Of a stretch of 64,000 bases of DNA, positions 16,463 to 24,865 are shown one piece after another. The stretch spans positions 352,206 through 416,205 of the forward strand of contig NZ_JACIBY010000002.1 in assembly GCF_014195535.1 (NCBI RefSeq). Reading direction: 5' to 3'. A program made the translations under genes and the position numbers. This DNA comes from Runella defluvii. GTDB taxonomy: Bacteria; Bacteroidota; Bacteroidia; Cytophagales; Spirosomataceae. Position 1 is the stretch's first letter. The number at the start of each line of letters is the position of its first letter. A model generated the notes under the pieces. The model had not been told where the DNA came from. It worked only from the letters and a program-made list of their open reading frames with translations, and made no database searches.

Positions 16463-17197
16463 TTAATTGTCTTTCTTCAAAATATCTTGGCGGGAGATGT
16501 TTTCGCGTGGGGCTTGTTTAAGAATATCTCGGTATTCTTTCTTTTTCAAGTCACCGTTTTTGACTGACTTAATAAAGCTTGCCCAAGCAAAGGGATTCAA
16601 GAAAGGCAGGGTGTTTGAGAAACTTCGGTTGGCGGCATTATCACGACCAAAAATTTGTTGGTCCATAAAACTTCGGTAGTTAGATGCGGCGCTCATCGGT
16701 GTGGCGGCCGCCATTTGCATCAAGAGCTCTTGGCGCGTATTTCGTTCGAGGTTTTCGCGTTCAAATTCGTCAGGCAATTTCATGGCGATAAACGCTTTTT
16801 TAAAGTCTTCTTCCGTTGCATACGGATAGACCTTCACTTCAGCCAGCGTTTTTATGTCTTCTTTCATCAAAATGATGGCCGAATACGATTCTTCCATGTG
16901 GCGTTTTGGAACCACGTGGTATTGTTTTTGGTATCCCAAATAACTAAACACCACACTATCTCCAGGAAATACGGGCAAGGCAAAATATCCTGCTTCGTCC
17001 GCCAAAGTTCCTCGCCCTGCTTTTGGAATAAAAATATAGGCTTTCGCGAGCGTTTGAGTACCTTTTACTCCGACTACACGCCCCGTAAACATAATGCTTT
17101 TTACCTGCCCTTGGGCACGTCCTTCTACTGTGTTCAGCAATGAAAGCAAAAAAATAACCCCAACAAGGAAGTAGCTGTATGTATGTTTTTGTAGCAT
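16463..17197 (-). CDS. Secreted carboxypeptidase-regulatory-domain protein
   Basis: 244 aa. Signal peptide at 1-29 (ending GRAQ). Residues about 35-115 form a CarboxypepD_reg-like beta-sandwich (FTGRVVGVKGTQTLAKAYIF ... VVFSYLGYQKQYHVV). The C-terminal half is helical and charged with no barrel, so it is not a TonB-dependent receptor. Proteins of this layout are common in Bacteroidota envelopes and of unknown role. It abuts the lpxH stop on the opposite strand and has its own leader on the cdsA side. Confidence 0.82.
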   Translation of the reverse strand: MLQKHTYSYFLVGVIFLLSLLNTVEGRAQGQVKSIMFTGRVVGVKGTQTLAKAYIFIPKAGRGTLADEAGYFALPVFPGDSVVFSYLGYQKQYHVVPKRHMEESYSAIILMKEDIKTLAEVKVYPYATEEDFKKAFIAMKLPDEFERENLERNTRQELLMQMAAATPMSAASNYRSFMDQQIFGRDNAANRSFSNTLPFLNPFAWASFIKSVKNGDLKKKEYRDILKQAPRENISRQDILKKDN

Positions 17198-17254
17198 AGT
17201 TTCTGGTCAAAAATGAACGCAAAGGTGTGTCCTTATAATGAGTAACGTTTTTAT

Positions 17255-18088
17255 CTATGAAAAAATTTTAACGAATGTCACAATAAACGGTGCCGAAAGC
17301 AGCAAGCCGTCAAAACGGTCTAAAAAGCCACCGTGTCCTGGGATTGTACTACCAGAATCTTTGATGGCGATGCTTCTTTTAAAAAGAGATTCCACTAAAT
17401 CTCCTAATGTACCTGCCACCACAATCACTGCTCCGATACAATACCAGGCCCATTCTTCGTACGAGCGGAAGTAAATCCCAAGGATAAAAGCTACAATGGC
17501 TGCAAAAAAAGCCCCACCAACGGCCCCTTCCCATGATTTTTTGGGAGAAACACGTTCAAAAAGCTTTCTTTTTCCGAAATAAGTACCCGCAAAATACGCA
17601 CCTACGTCGGTTGCCCACAATAGAAATAAGCTTCCGAGTACGATTTCGTAATTATAGACTCCACCACGCATCGCCAAGACACTTAGTAACGAAAAAGGGA
17701 TGGCGACGTAAATAATACCCAAAAACGTAAAAGCGATGTTTTGAAAGGGCTTTAGGTCTTTTTTCTTGTATAATTTTATAAAGAAAATCATGGTCACCAT
17801 CGGACTAATCAGGAAGTAATTTTGGAAATCAATTACTTCTTTTTCAATCAAAAATGTCAGAAGGTTGATAAATACCCCGCATAACGTGCCATAATAGGTT
17901 AAGGGTTGATTTCCGTCAAGCCCTAGTAGCTTGTAAAACTCTAATTGCGTAAGAATACTGATGGCACAAAAAAGCAATAAAAACGTCCAATCACTGTATA
18001 AAATAGCGGATAAAATGATGGCTACCCCTACAATTGCGGCAATAATACGTTGTTGAAGATTAGATAGGTTATTCAAAGGAGATTTCAT
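17255..18088 (-). CDS. cdsA: Phosphatidate cytidylyltransferase
   Basis: 277 aa, about eight membrane helices. The C-terminal CDP-DAG synthase signature is complete: DVGAYFAGTYFGKRKLFER, VSPKKSWEGAVGG, then DLVESLFKRSIAIKDSGS and TIPGHGGFLDRFDGLLLSA with the metal-binding acidic residues. It makes CDP-diacylglycerol from CTP and phosphatidate, the entry to all phospholipids. Its start overlaps the end of the small DUF2007 gene by 20 bases, so the two are coupled. Confidence 0.95.
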   Translation of the reverse strand: MKSPLNNLSNLQQRIIAAIVGVAIILSAILYSDWTFLLLFCAISILTQLEFYKLLGLDGNQPLTYYGTLCGVFINLLTFLIEKEVIDFQNYFLISPMVTMIFFIKLYKKKDLKPFQNIAFTFLGIIYVAIPFSLLSVLAMRGGVYNYEIVLGSLFLLWATDVGAYFAGTYFGKRKLFERVSPKKSWEGAVGGAFFAAIVAFILGIYFRSYEEWAWYCIGAVIVVAGTLGDLVESLFKRSIAIKDSGSTIPGHGGFLDRFDGLLLSAPFIVTFVKIFS

Positions 18089-18281
18089 TCTCTACGATAG
18101 TTTTGGCAATGATAGCATCTTTCAAAGGAACATACAACTCGTACTTGCCAAAGTGGTAACTGCTATCCTGTTTATTAATAACAACTCCCGAAATAGATTG
18201 TTGCTCTAAGTATTCCCGCACGATTTCGGCACGATGCTGGAAACTTGTCTCAAAGATTTTTTCCCAATTATCAACAGTCAT
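18069..18281 (-). CDS. DUF2007 small protein
   Basis: 70 aa. FETSFQHRAEIVREYLEQQ, GVVINKQDSSYHFGKYELYV and a final VPLKDAIIAKTIVENE are the DUF2007 pattern (putative signal-transducing, GlnB-like fold). No catalytic residues are evident. It precedes cdsA and overlaps it by 20 bases, which suggests co-expression with phospholipid synthesis, though a functional link is unproven. It is 54 bases downstream of the leader of the CPBP protease gene's stop side only in position, not in the same message as far as can be seen. Confidence 0.85.
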   Translation of the reverse strand: MTVDNWEKIFETSFQHRAEIVREYLEQQSISGVVINKQDSSYHFGKYELYVPLKDAIIAKTIVENEISFE

Positions 18282-18335
18282 TTGATTTATTGTAAATGTA
18301 AGCGCCTCCGTGCAATGCAGATAGTGCTAAACAAT

Positions 18336-19295
18336 CTACAACTGAGCCACTCTACGGTGAGAAATTATTTTTAAGTTTAAAAGCAAACCTGCCGTTAGTA
18401 CTAATGATATTAATGCCCCCGTCCATGAAATAGTAGATTCGGGATTCTCAACATTCATTGAAATTAGCTGCTGGTTCGACAGGTAAACCATTAGCAGTGT
18501 AGCTGCATTATTGACGAAGTGAGCAAAAATAGGTGTCCATAAATTTCGACTCCACGCATACATATAGCCAAACATGGCGCCTAGGAGCATTCGGGGTATA
18601 AAGCCCAAGAACTGCAAATGGGTAGCACTAAATATCGCCGCCGTCAACCAAATGGAGATGTGCATGTCTCCAATTTTATGAAATATTTTTCGCTGAATAA
18701 TACCTCTGAACAGCACTTCTTCACCAATGGCTGGAATAATAGCCATCACCGTCATAGCCACTAATAGCTTGGGCAATGACTTAAATTCGGTCAAAAACTG
18801 GGTCATTATTGCCAATTCTTGCTCTTTACGTCTCATCCAGCTTTCGACCCTAAATAGCCCCTGAGGTAAATGTACACTGTTATTCCATTCAATAATCAGG
18901 CTATTCAACGGCATAAAAGCCAGCACGGCCAGACAAGCCACTCCTAGCAGTAAAAAAGAAGGTAACGGACGACGCACGAACTCTTCGACCCGATGTTGTT
19001 CTGACCATCGCCAATAGATAACGCTAGGAATAAGAAATGTAAACGAATGTGATACGGCTTGTATCAACATCAAATACCACCATGAGTGCGGGTAAGTCTC
19101 AGGCTTTTGCAGCATTTGAGCGATGTCTTCGAGCCCCAACCCACCATGCGTCATACTCAAGGCCATAATCGCCGCCATCGCGAGGAGATTACCTAGCGAA
19201 GAGCCCAGCAAAACCAACCCAAAAAGTAACATGACGTTACGCCAAGGGGGCCTTTGGGGGACACTATGAAAAATATCTGATTGTATTTCTTCCAC
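18336..19295 (-). CDS. CPBP-family intramembrane metalloprotease
   Basis: 319 aa with about eight membrane helices. The Abi/CPBP motifs are present: AIGEEVLFRGIIQRKIF (EExxxR), FSATHLQFLGFIPR (His of motif 2) and IFAHFVNNAATLL (HxxxN). These are the glutamate-protease residues of the Rce1-like family. Roles in the family range from CAAX processing to bacteriocin self-immunity; no neighbour here points to one. It has its own -7 box (19318-19325) upstream. Confidence 0.9.
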   Translation of the reverse strand: MEEIQSDIFHSVPQRPPWRNVMLLFGLVLLGSSLGNLLAMAAIMALSMTHGGLGLEDIAQMLQKPETYPHSWWYLMLIQAVSHSFTFLIPSVIYWRWSEQHRVEEFVRRPLPSFLLLGVACLAVLAFMPLNSLIIEWNNSVHLPQGLFRVESWMRRKEQELAIMTQFLTEFKSLPKLLVAMTVMAIIPAIGEEVLFRGIIQRKIFHKIGDMHISIWLTAAIFSATHLQFLGFIPRMLLGAMFGYMYAWSRNLWTPIFAHFVNNAATLLMVYLSNQQLISMNVENPESTISWTGALISLVLTAGLLLNLKIISHRRVAQL

Positions 19296-19317
19296 GGATT
19301 AACTAAATAAACTTACA

Positions 19318-19325
19318 CAAATATA
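19318..19325 (-). promoter_or_regulatory. -7 box for the CPBP protease gene
   Basis: Read on the minus strand, TATATTTG matches TANNTTTG and ends 22 bases before the ATG at 19295. No good -33 element was seen. Confidence 0.45.
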
Positions 19326-19405
19326 ACATTCCCTACCAAATTATGATACTTTGTCCCACACTCAGGCAACGTTTGTGCGACGTTCTCTGCCTTCCTTAAA
19401 ACGAA

Positions 19406-19434
19406 ACGGGCCTTTGGTGATACCAAAAGCCCGT
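19406..19434 (-). terminator. Hairpin terminator after infB
   Basis: ACGGGC-C-TTTGGT pairs with ACCAAA-A-GCCCGT around a short loop, 23 bases downstream of the infB stop; on the minus strand it is followed by a T-rich stretch (TTTCGTTTT). Confidence 0.65.
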
Positions 19435-19456
19435 CGCAATCAATGTATTTGTATGT

Positions 19457-22400
19457 TTACAGCGTCCGTTTTACTTCTTTCATTTCGAAGCTTTCTACAA
19501 TATCCCCTACTTGAATATCATTAAGCCCTTTGATGCTAAGACCAAATTCAAACCCTGATTTAACTTCGTTTACATCGTCTTTGTAACGTTTAAGTTGCGA
19601 AATTTCACCTTCGTGAACCACAATAAAGTCACGGATAACGCGCACTTTGTTATTACGTTTAAGATGCCCATCGGTTACGTAACATCCTGCTACAGTACCC
19701 ACTTTGCTAATCTTGAACACTTCGCGAATCTCAGCGTTACCCACAATGACTTCTTCCATTGTTGGCTCCAACATACCCAACATCGCATCTTTTACTTCGT
19801 TGATAGCGTCGTAAATGACCGAGTAGAGGCGAATTTCGATTTGTTCTTGTTCTGCAAGTTTCTTAGCATTGATAGAAGGACGAACTTGGAAACCAACGAT
19901 GATGGCATCCGACGCAATCGCCAAGTTGACATCCGACTCAGCGATTTGACCCACCGCTTTGTTGACGATATTCACTTGTACCTCTTCCGTCGAAAGTTTC
20001 AACAATGAATCCGACAAGGCTTCGACCGAACCGTCCACGTCACCTTTGATGATGATGTTCAACTCTTTGAAAGTTCCGATGGCCTTACGACGACCGATTT
20101 CTTCCAGCGTAATGTGCTTACGAGTACGGATTGTTTGCTCACGCATGATTTGTTCGCGCTTGTTGGCAATCTCCCGTGCTTCACGTTCTGATTCCATCGC
20201 ATTGAACTTATCCCCCGCTTGAGGCGCCCCGTTCAAACCAAGCAACTGCACTGGTGTAGATGGCCCCGCAGTTTTTAGGCGCGTTCCTGACGCATCAAAC
20301 ATGGCCTTCACACGTCCATGGTGTGAACCTGCCAAAATAGGATCTCCTACTTTAAGGGTTCCCGTTTGAACCAATACCGTTGCCAAATAGCCACGGCCTT
20401 TGTCCAGCGATGCTTCAATCACAGTACCCGAAGCGCGGCGTTCTGGGTTGGCTTTGAGTTCGAGCAAGTCGGCTTCCAACAATACTTTTTCGAGCAAATC
20501 AGGAATACCAACCCCTGATTTTGACGAGATTTCTTGTGTTTGGTACTTTCCACCCCACTCTTCCACCAAAATATTCATATTTGCCAATGCTTCACGGATT
20601 TTTTCCGTATTAGCTCCAGGCTTGTCAATCTTACTAAAAGCAAACACAATCGGACTACCCGCGTTTTGTGCGTGGTTAATCGCTTCCCGCGTTTGAGGCA
20701 TGATAGAGTCGTCCGCAGCAATTACAATGATAACGACGTCGGTTACTTTCGCACCCCGCGCACGCATCGCCGTAAAGGCTTCGTGACCTGGTGTATCGAG
20801 GAAGGTAATTCGGCGACCACCATCTGTTTTTACACTGTAGGCACCAATGTGCTGCGTGATTCCCCCTGCTTCACCCGCTGCTACGCGAGTACGGCGAATG
20901 TAGTCAAGCAACGAGGTTTTACCGTGGTCAACGTGACCCATGATGGTTACGATAGGGGCGCGTTCTTGCAAATCAGCCTCATCGTCTTCAATTTCCTGTA
21001 CATCGCCCTGAATTTCTTCTTCGGCAGAGATGAAAGAAACGTCATAACCAAACTCATCCGCAATCAAGGTAATACTTTCTGCATCCAAACGCTGGTTGAT
21101 TGAGACGAACATACCCATGCTCAAACACACAGAAATAACCTCTTGCACCGACACGTCCATCAAAGACGAAAGCTCATTGGCCGAGACAAACTCTGTCACC
21201 TTGAGTACTTTTGCATCTTCTTGTTCTTGCATCAAGCGATCTTCTTCTGCTACTGCACGAACCCGACGACGCTCACGGCGTTTGTCAGCTCCAAAGTTTT
21301 TACCACGCGTAGTACCAGTCAAACGAGCATTTGTTGCCTTGATTGAGTCTGATACTTCTTTGTCAGAGATTTCCTCTTTGCGTTCGCGGCGGTTGTTATT
21401 GGCCGTGTTTCCGCCCTTTTTATTGTTATTATTACTGTTGTTGTTATTGTTGGTATTGTTACTGGTGTTGGTATTGTTAGTATTTGTATTCCCACCTTGT
21501 CCTTGACCCGAGTTTGGACCTCTGCGGTTGTTGTTATTGTTGGAATTATTGTTGTTACCTCCACCTTGCGCATTTCCTCCAGAGGCTTGCTGCGGTCTGT
21601 TCTGACCGTCCCTCGCAGGTCGATCTCCCGTTCTTCCGCTGTTGCCACTATTGTTGGCGTTTGTGTTGTTGTTACCGTTGTTATTTCCAGCAGTATTGTT
21701 ACCGTTGTTATTATTATTGTTGTTGTTACGGTTAGTAGGCGCATTTTCAACCACCTTTTCCCCTTTGCGTACACGCTTACGCTTGCGTTTTTTGTCCTTG
21801 TCCTTATCGCGATTTCCTCCCGCATCACCACTACGGCGATCCGTTGGAAGCTCAATTTTCCCTAAAATGGTCAAACCTTTTAGTGGATCAGCTTTCGCTT
21901 CGATAAGTACAGGTTGTGCCTCCACTTCGGGGGCAGCGGCCGGCTCTTCTTTGGCTGGCTGGGGAGGAGTTACTGGCGGCTGAGGTTTTTCAACTCGTGG
22001 AGCTGGTTTCTCAACCTCCTGTTTAGGTTGCGGTTGGCTTACTTCTACCTTCACTGGTGGCTCTTGAACTTTTGGTGGAGCAGGAGTTGGCTTCACCTCT
22101 TGCACTGGTTCTTCTTTTTTCTCCTCCACTTTCGGGGTTTCCACAGGTGGTTTTATTGGCTCTGGAGCAGGAGCTGGTTTTGTCTCCACTACTTCCACTA
22201 CTACAGGAGCAGGGGCTGGAGTTGGTACTGGCGCTGGCGCTGGTTTTTCTTCAACCACTGGTGGTTTCACAACTACTACTGGTTCTTCTACCTTAGGCGC
22301 CACAGGTGGTTCTGGTTTTTTCTCCTCAACAGGAGGAACTACCACCACAGGTTTCGGCTCTTCAACTGGCTTGGGAGCTGGCTGAGGAGGTGTAACCGAT

Positions 22401-22807
22401 GATTTAGGCGCGTCTAAATCAATTTTACCTACTACTTTCAATCCAATTTGAGATGTCTCGGCACGTAAAATCTCTGGTTCTTTTGGCGACGTTGATTCAG
22501 AGGCTGATTCACTGGCAGGCTTGTTGTTACCTGCTGCTTGTGAGCTACGGAAATACAGCACGGGGCTATCTTCTCCCTTTGCTGGTGGCGTGGTTACTAC
22601 TTCTTCTTTTTTGGGTGCACTTCCCCCCAACAACGACTCAGCCTTGAATTCTTTCGCCAAAAACTCAAGTTGTTCTGCGTTTAGCTTTGTATTAGGATTG
22701 TTGTCCACCTTATACCCTTTTGCAGCCAAAATACTCGCAACCGCTGCGTGATTACGGTTGAGAATTCGGGCCGCTTGGCTAAGGCGCATACTTTTTTCTT
22801 CCGACAT
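19457..22807 (-). CDS. infB: Translation initiation factor IF-2 (long form)
   Basis: 1116 aa, long for IF-2 (E. coli 890). The start has the IF2_N motif ([20 protein letters not shown]). Residues about 85-305 are a Pro/Val/Lys/Glu-rich stretch. About 330-350 is basic ([16 protein letters not shown]), and about 355-480 is packed with Asn runs. The G domain starts near 640: [27 protein letters not shown], then [12 protein letters not shown] where the usual NKxD is SKID (Ser725). Domains II, III and the fMet-tRNA-binding IV follow to the end ([11 protein letters not shown]). It brings initiator tRNA to the 30S subunit. Third gene of rimP-nusA-infB. Confidence 0.97.
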   Translation of the reverse strand: MSEEKSMRLSQAARILNRNHAAVASILAAKGYKVDNNPNTKLNAEQLEFLAKEFKAESLLGGSAPKKEEVVTTPPAKGEDSPVLYFRSSQAAGNNKPASESASESTSPKEPEILRAETSQIGLKVVGKIDLDAPKSSVTPPQPAPKPVEEPKPVVVVPPVEEKKPEPPVAPKVEEPVVVVKPPVVEEKPAPAPVPTPAPAPVVVEVVETKPAPAPEPIKPPVETPKVEEKKEEPVQEVKPTPAPPKVQEPPVKVEVSQPQPKQEVEKPAPRVEKPQPPVTPPQPAKEEPAAAPEVEAQPVLIEAKADPLKGLTILGKIELPTDRRSGDAGGNRDKDKDKKRKRKRVRKGEKVVENAPTNRNNNNNNNNGNNTAGNNNGNNNTNANNSGNSGRTGDRPARDGQNRPQQASGGNAQGGGNNNNSNNNNNRRGPNSGQGQGGNTNTNNTNTSNNTNNNNNSNNNNKKGGNTANNNRRERKEEISDKEVSDSIKATNARLTGTTRGKNFGADKRRERRRVRAVAEEDRLMQEQEDAKVLKVTEFVSANELSSLMDVSVQEVISVCLSMGMFVSINQRLDAESITLIADEFGYDVSFISAEEEIQGDVQEIEDDEADLQERAPIVTIMGHVDHGKTSLLDYIRRTRVAAGEAGGITQHIGAYSVKTDGGRRITFLDTPGHEAFTAMRARGAKVTDVVIIVIAADDSIMPQTREAINHAQNAGSPIVFAFSKIDKPGANTEKIREALANMNILVEEWGGKYQTQEISSKSGVGIPDLLEKVLLEADLLELKANPERRASGTVIEASLDKGRGYLATVLVQTGTLKVGDPILAGSHHGRVKAMFDASGTRLKTAGPSTPVQLLGLNGAPQAGDKFNAMESEREAREIANKREQIMREQTIRTRKHITLEEIGRRKAIGTFKELNIIIKGDVDGSVEALSDSLLKLSTEEVQVNIVNKAVGQIAESDVNLAIASDAIIVGFQVRPSINAKKLAEQEQIEIRLYSVIYDAINEVKDAMLGMLEPTMEEVIVGNAEIREVFKISKVGTVAGCYVTDGHLKRNNKVRVIRDFIVVHEGEISQLKRYKDDVNEVKSGFEFGLSIKGLNDIQVGDIVESFEMKEVKRTL

Positions 22808-22819
22808 ATTGGAAATTTT

Positions 22820-22833
22820 CGTACTAAAGTACG
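22820..22833 (-). repeat. Small leader hairpin before infB
   Basis: CGTAC and GTACG with a 4-base loop, 12 bases before the infB ATG. Similar small hairpins precede nusA, sucB and lpd in this window. Confidence 0.45.
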
Positions 22834-22975
22834 GGTTATTGTTTATTCGTTTTTCTGGAAAAACCCTGAAAATTAGTCCAAAGATACAGATTTATTTGTC
22901 AAGTCTTAGTATCTCTCGTACTAACAACGCCTAAAAACCGTTTGTAATGGACATTTTAAATCTAAAAGTCCCGAA

Positions 22976-24220
22976 TTATTCAAACTCTCGGCGCAAAATT
23001 TCTAAGATTTCATCAACGGTTTCTTCTTCAAGATCGGTACGGCGAATCAATTCTTCTTTGCTGATGCTGATTACTTGTTTCGCAGTATCCAAACCTATCT
23101 TACGGAATTCTTCGATCATCCACTCGTCGATTTCGTCCGTAAATTCGTTCAAGTCAACGTCTTCTTCATCTTCCTGACCTTCTACATCACGGAATACGTC
23201 GATTTCCATGCTCACTAAGCGGCCTGCCAGTTTGATGTTTTGTCCTCCTTTACCAATTGCCAACGACACTTGGTCTGGTTTCAAATACACCGATACTCGT
23301 TTGGCTTCGCGGTCGATCACCATCGAGGTGATTTTTGCAGGACTCAACGCACGTTGAATCAACAACTCTAAGTTTTCAGTGTAGTTGATGACGTCGATGT
23401 TTTCGTTGTTCAATTCACGTACAATCGTGTGAATACGTGAACCTTTCATACCCACGCAAGCTCCTACGGGGTCGATGCGGTCGTCGTATGATTCCACTGC
23501 GACTTTGGCTCTTTCGCCTGGTTCGCGGACAATCTTACGGATATGGATAAGGCCATCGTAGATTTCAGGGATTTCGTTTTCAAACAAACGCTCCAAGAAC
23601 ACTGGCGACGTACGCGACAAGGTGATGCGTGGCGTGCCGTTGTTTAACTCTACTTTGTGAATTACCACTTTTACAGGCTCCCCTTTGCGGTACTTGTCTT
23701 TGAAAATCTGCTCTTGTTTGGGCAATACGAGTTCGTTTCCTTCCGAATCCAAACAAATAAGCTCATTTTTCAAAATTTGATACACTTCCACGTTGAGCAA
23801 ATCGCCCACCATGTCTTTGTATTTGTAGTACAACAATTCTTTCTCCAAATCCTTGATTTTTTGAATCAATGTTTGGCGAGCTGTTTGTACCATGCGGCGG
23901 CCAAAGTCCTCCAATTTCACTTCTTCGGCTACTTCTTCACCTACTTCAAAGTCATCTTGGATTTTACGGGCTTCTGCCAATGGAATTTTATCCGGTTCCC
24001 AAATATCTTCCGAGTTATCGTCCACGATTTCGCGGGTACGCCACATTTCGAGGTCTCCACTGTCTGGGTTGATGATTACGTCAAAATTGGTATCGGTTCC
24101 ATATTTCTTACGAATCATTGTACGAAACACATCTTCCAATACTTTGATAATCGTAGGACGATCGATGTTTTTGGAACGCGCAAACTCCGCAAATGATTCT
24201 ATCAATACTGCACTATCCAT
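22976..24220 (-). CDS. nusA: Transcription termination/antitermination protein NusA
   Basis: 414 aa, the usual Bacteroidota length (no C-terminal acidic repeats of the E. coli type). An N-terminal RNA-polymerase-binding domain (ESFAEFARSKNIDRPTIIKV), an S1 domain (about 130-200) and two KH domains (VGACVGMKGSRIHTIVREL; LAIGKGGQNIKLAGRLVSM) are visible. The end is acidic with a small helical HhH-like domain (DEWMIEEFRKIGLDTAKQVI). It controls pausing, termination and antitermination. It lies between rimP (63 bases upstream) and infB (168 bases downstream), the conserved order. Confidence 0.97.
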   Translation of the reverse strand: MDSAVLIESFAEFARSKNIDRPTIIKVLEDVFRTMIRKKYGTDTNFDVIINPDSGDLEMWRTREIVDDNSEDIWEPDKIPLAEARKIQDDFEVGEEVAEEVKLEDFGRRMVQTARQTLIQKIKDLEKELLYYKYKDMVGDLLNVEVYQILKNELICLDSEGNELVLPKQEQIFKDKYRKGEPVKVVIHKVELNNGTPRITLSRTSPVFLERLFENEIPEIYDGLIHIRKIVREPGERAKVAVESYDDRIDPVGACVGMKGSRIHTIVRELNNENIDVINYTENLELLIQRALSPAKITSMVIDREAKRVSVYLKPDQVSLAIGKGGQNIKLAGRLVSMEIDVFRDVEGQEDEEDVDLNEFTDEIDEWMIEEFRKIGLDTAKQVISISKEELIRRTDLEEETVDEILEILRREFE

Positions 24221-24239
24221 TTTCTTTCGAAAGAGTTAA

Positions 24240-24251
24240 GTGGCAAGCCAC
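24240..24251 (-). repeat. Small leader hairpin before nusA
   Basis: Palindrome GTGGC-AA-GCCAC flanked by GTTAA and AGTTTA, 19 bases before the nusA ATG. Confidence 0.45.
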
Positions 24252-24283
24252 AGTTTATGATTATTCGTTAGTTTTTATTCGTA

Positions 24284-24751
24284 TTAAAATTTGATTTGTA
24301 CTTCTGCTCTGACAATATCACCATAGGCAAAAGTCAACTCCGCAGGGACTTGGTCTTTCTTCTTTTTCTTCAATTCTTCCTTGACGGTAAAACCTTCGTC
24401 CGAAACAGCGATTAACTCTCCCCTTTTTTCGATTCCATCTTTCAGAATCACTTTTAGCGTACGGCCAATGTTTTTCTGAAACTGACGAGGAAAAGCTAAG
24501 GGATAATCTACGCCTGGCGAGGAAATCTCAAGGGTATAAGCGTGCGGAATAAGCTCCTCCGCTTCAATCATATCATCTAGTTTGCGGCTTATTTCGGCAC
24601 ATTCGTCGATGCTAATTCCCGCGTCACTATCCATCAATATCGTCACCTTTTGCCGAACTTTTGAAGGGGAAACTTGTACCTCCACAATGAAGAATTCATC
24701 CTCTTCCAAAAGCGTTGACAGCAAAGCGATTATTCTTTCTTTTAGGTTCAT
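24284..24751 (-). CDS. rimP: Ribosome maturation factor RimP
   Basis: 155 aa from the ATG at 24751 (MNLKERIIALLSTLLEEDEF). The frame is open to 24796, but that extension would run through a hairpin-plus-T-tract and homologues begin here. Family motifs: GISIDECAEISRKLDDMI and YTLEISSPGVDYPL (the conserved SSPG), then a C-terminal SH3-like domain with GELIAVSDEGFTVKEE and a lysine run. RimP is needed for 30S subunit maturation. First gene of rimP-nusA-infB; a promoter (24815-24845) lies just upstream. Confidence 0.95.
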   Translation of the reverse strand: MNLKERIIALLSTLLEEDEFFIVEVQVSPSKVRQKVTILMDSDAGISIDECAEISRKLDDMIEAEELIPHAYTLEISSPGVDYPLAFPRQFQKNIGRTLKVILKDGIEKRGELIAVSDEGFTVKEELKKKKKDQVPAELTFAYGDIVRAEVQIKF

Positions 24752-24762
24752 TTTTTGCCAAC

Positions 24763-24785
24763 AAAAAAGGGGAATTTCGTTCCCC
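24763..24785 (-). promoter_or_regulatory. Terminator-like hairpin in the rimP leader
   Basis: On the minus strand GGGGAA-CGAAA-TTCCCC is followed directly by TTTTTT, and the rimP ATG comes 11 bases later. The predicted transcript start is near 24808, so the hairpin lies inside the leader and could act as an attenuator of the whole operon. Confidence 0.6.
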
Positions 24786-24814
24786 TCTGTAATCAATCAT
24801 CATATAATTAGGGA

Positions 24815-24845
24815 CAAAGGTAATTGATTTTTACTAATTTAGCAA
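24815..24845 (-). promoter_or_regulatory. Promoter of rimP-nusA-infB
   Basis: On the minus strand a -33 TTG (24845-24843) is followed after 20 bases by TACCTTTG (24822-24815), a good match to the Bacteroidota TTG-N19-21-TANNTTTG promoter. It overlaps the region before the divergent mcrC gene. Confidence 0.6.
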
Positions 24846-24865
24846 GTGTGACTCTAACTTATGCT

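Noticed and set aside
21484-22402. Long plus-strand frames opposite the IF-2 linker
   Set aside because: They are produced by the repetitive Asn, Pro and Val codons of infB; the translated products are low-complexity Leu/Val/Trp-rich strings.
24752-24796. Longer N-terminus for RimP (start at 24796)
   Set aside because: It would translate the hairpin and T-run; homologues start at MNLKER.
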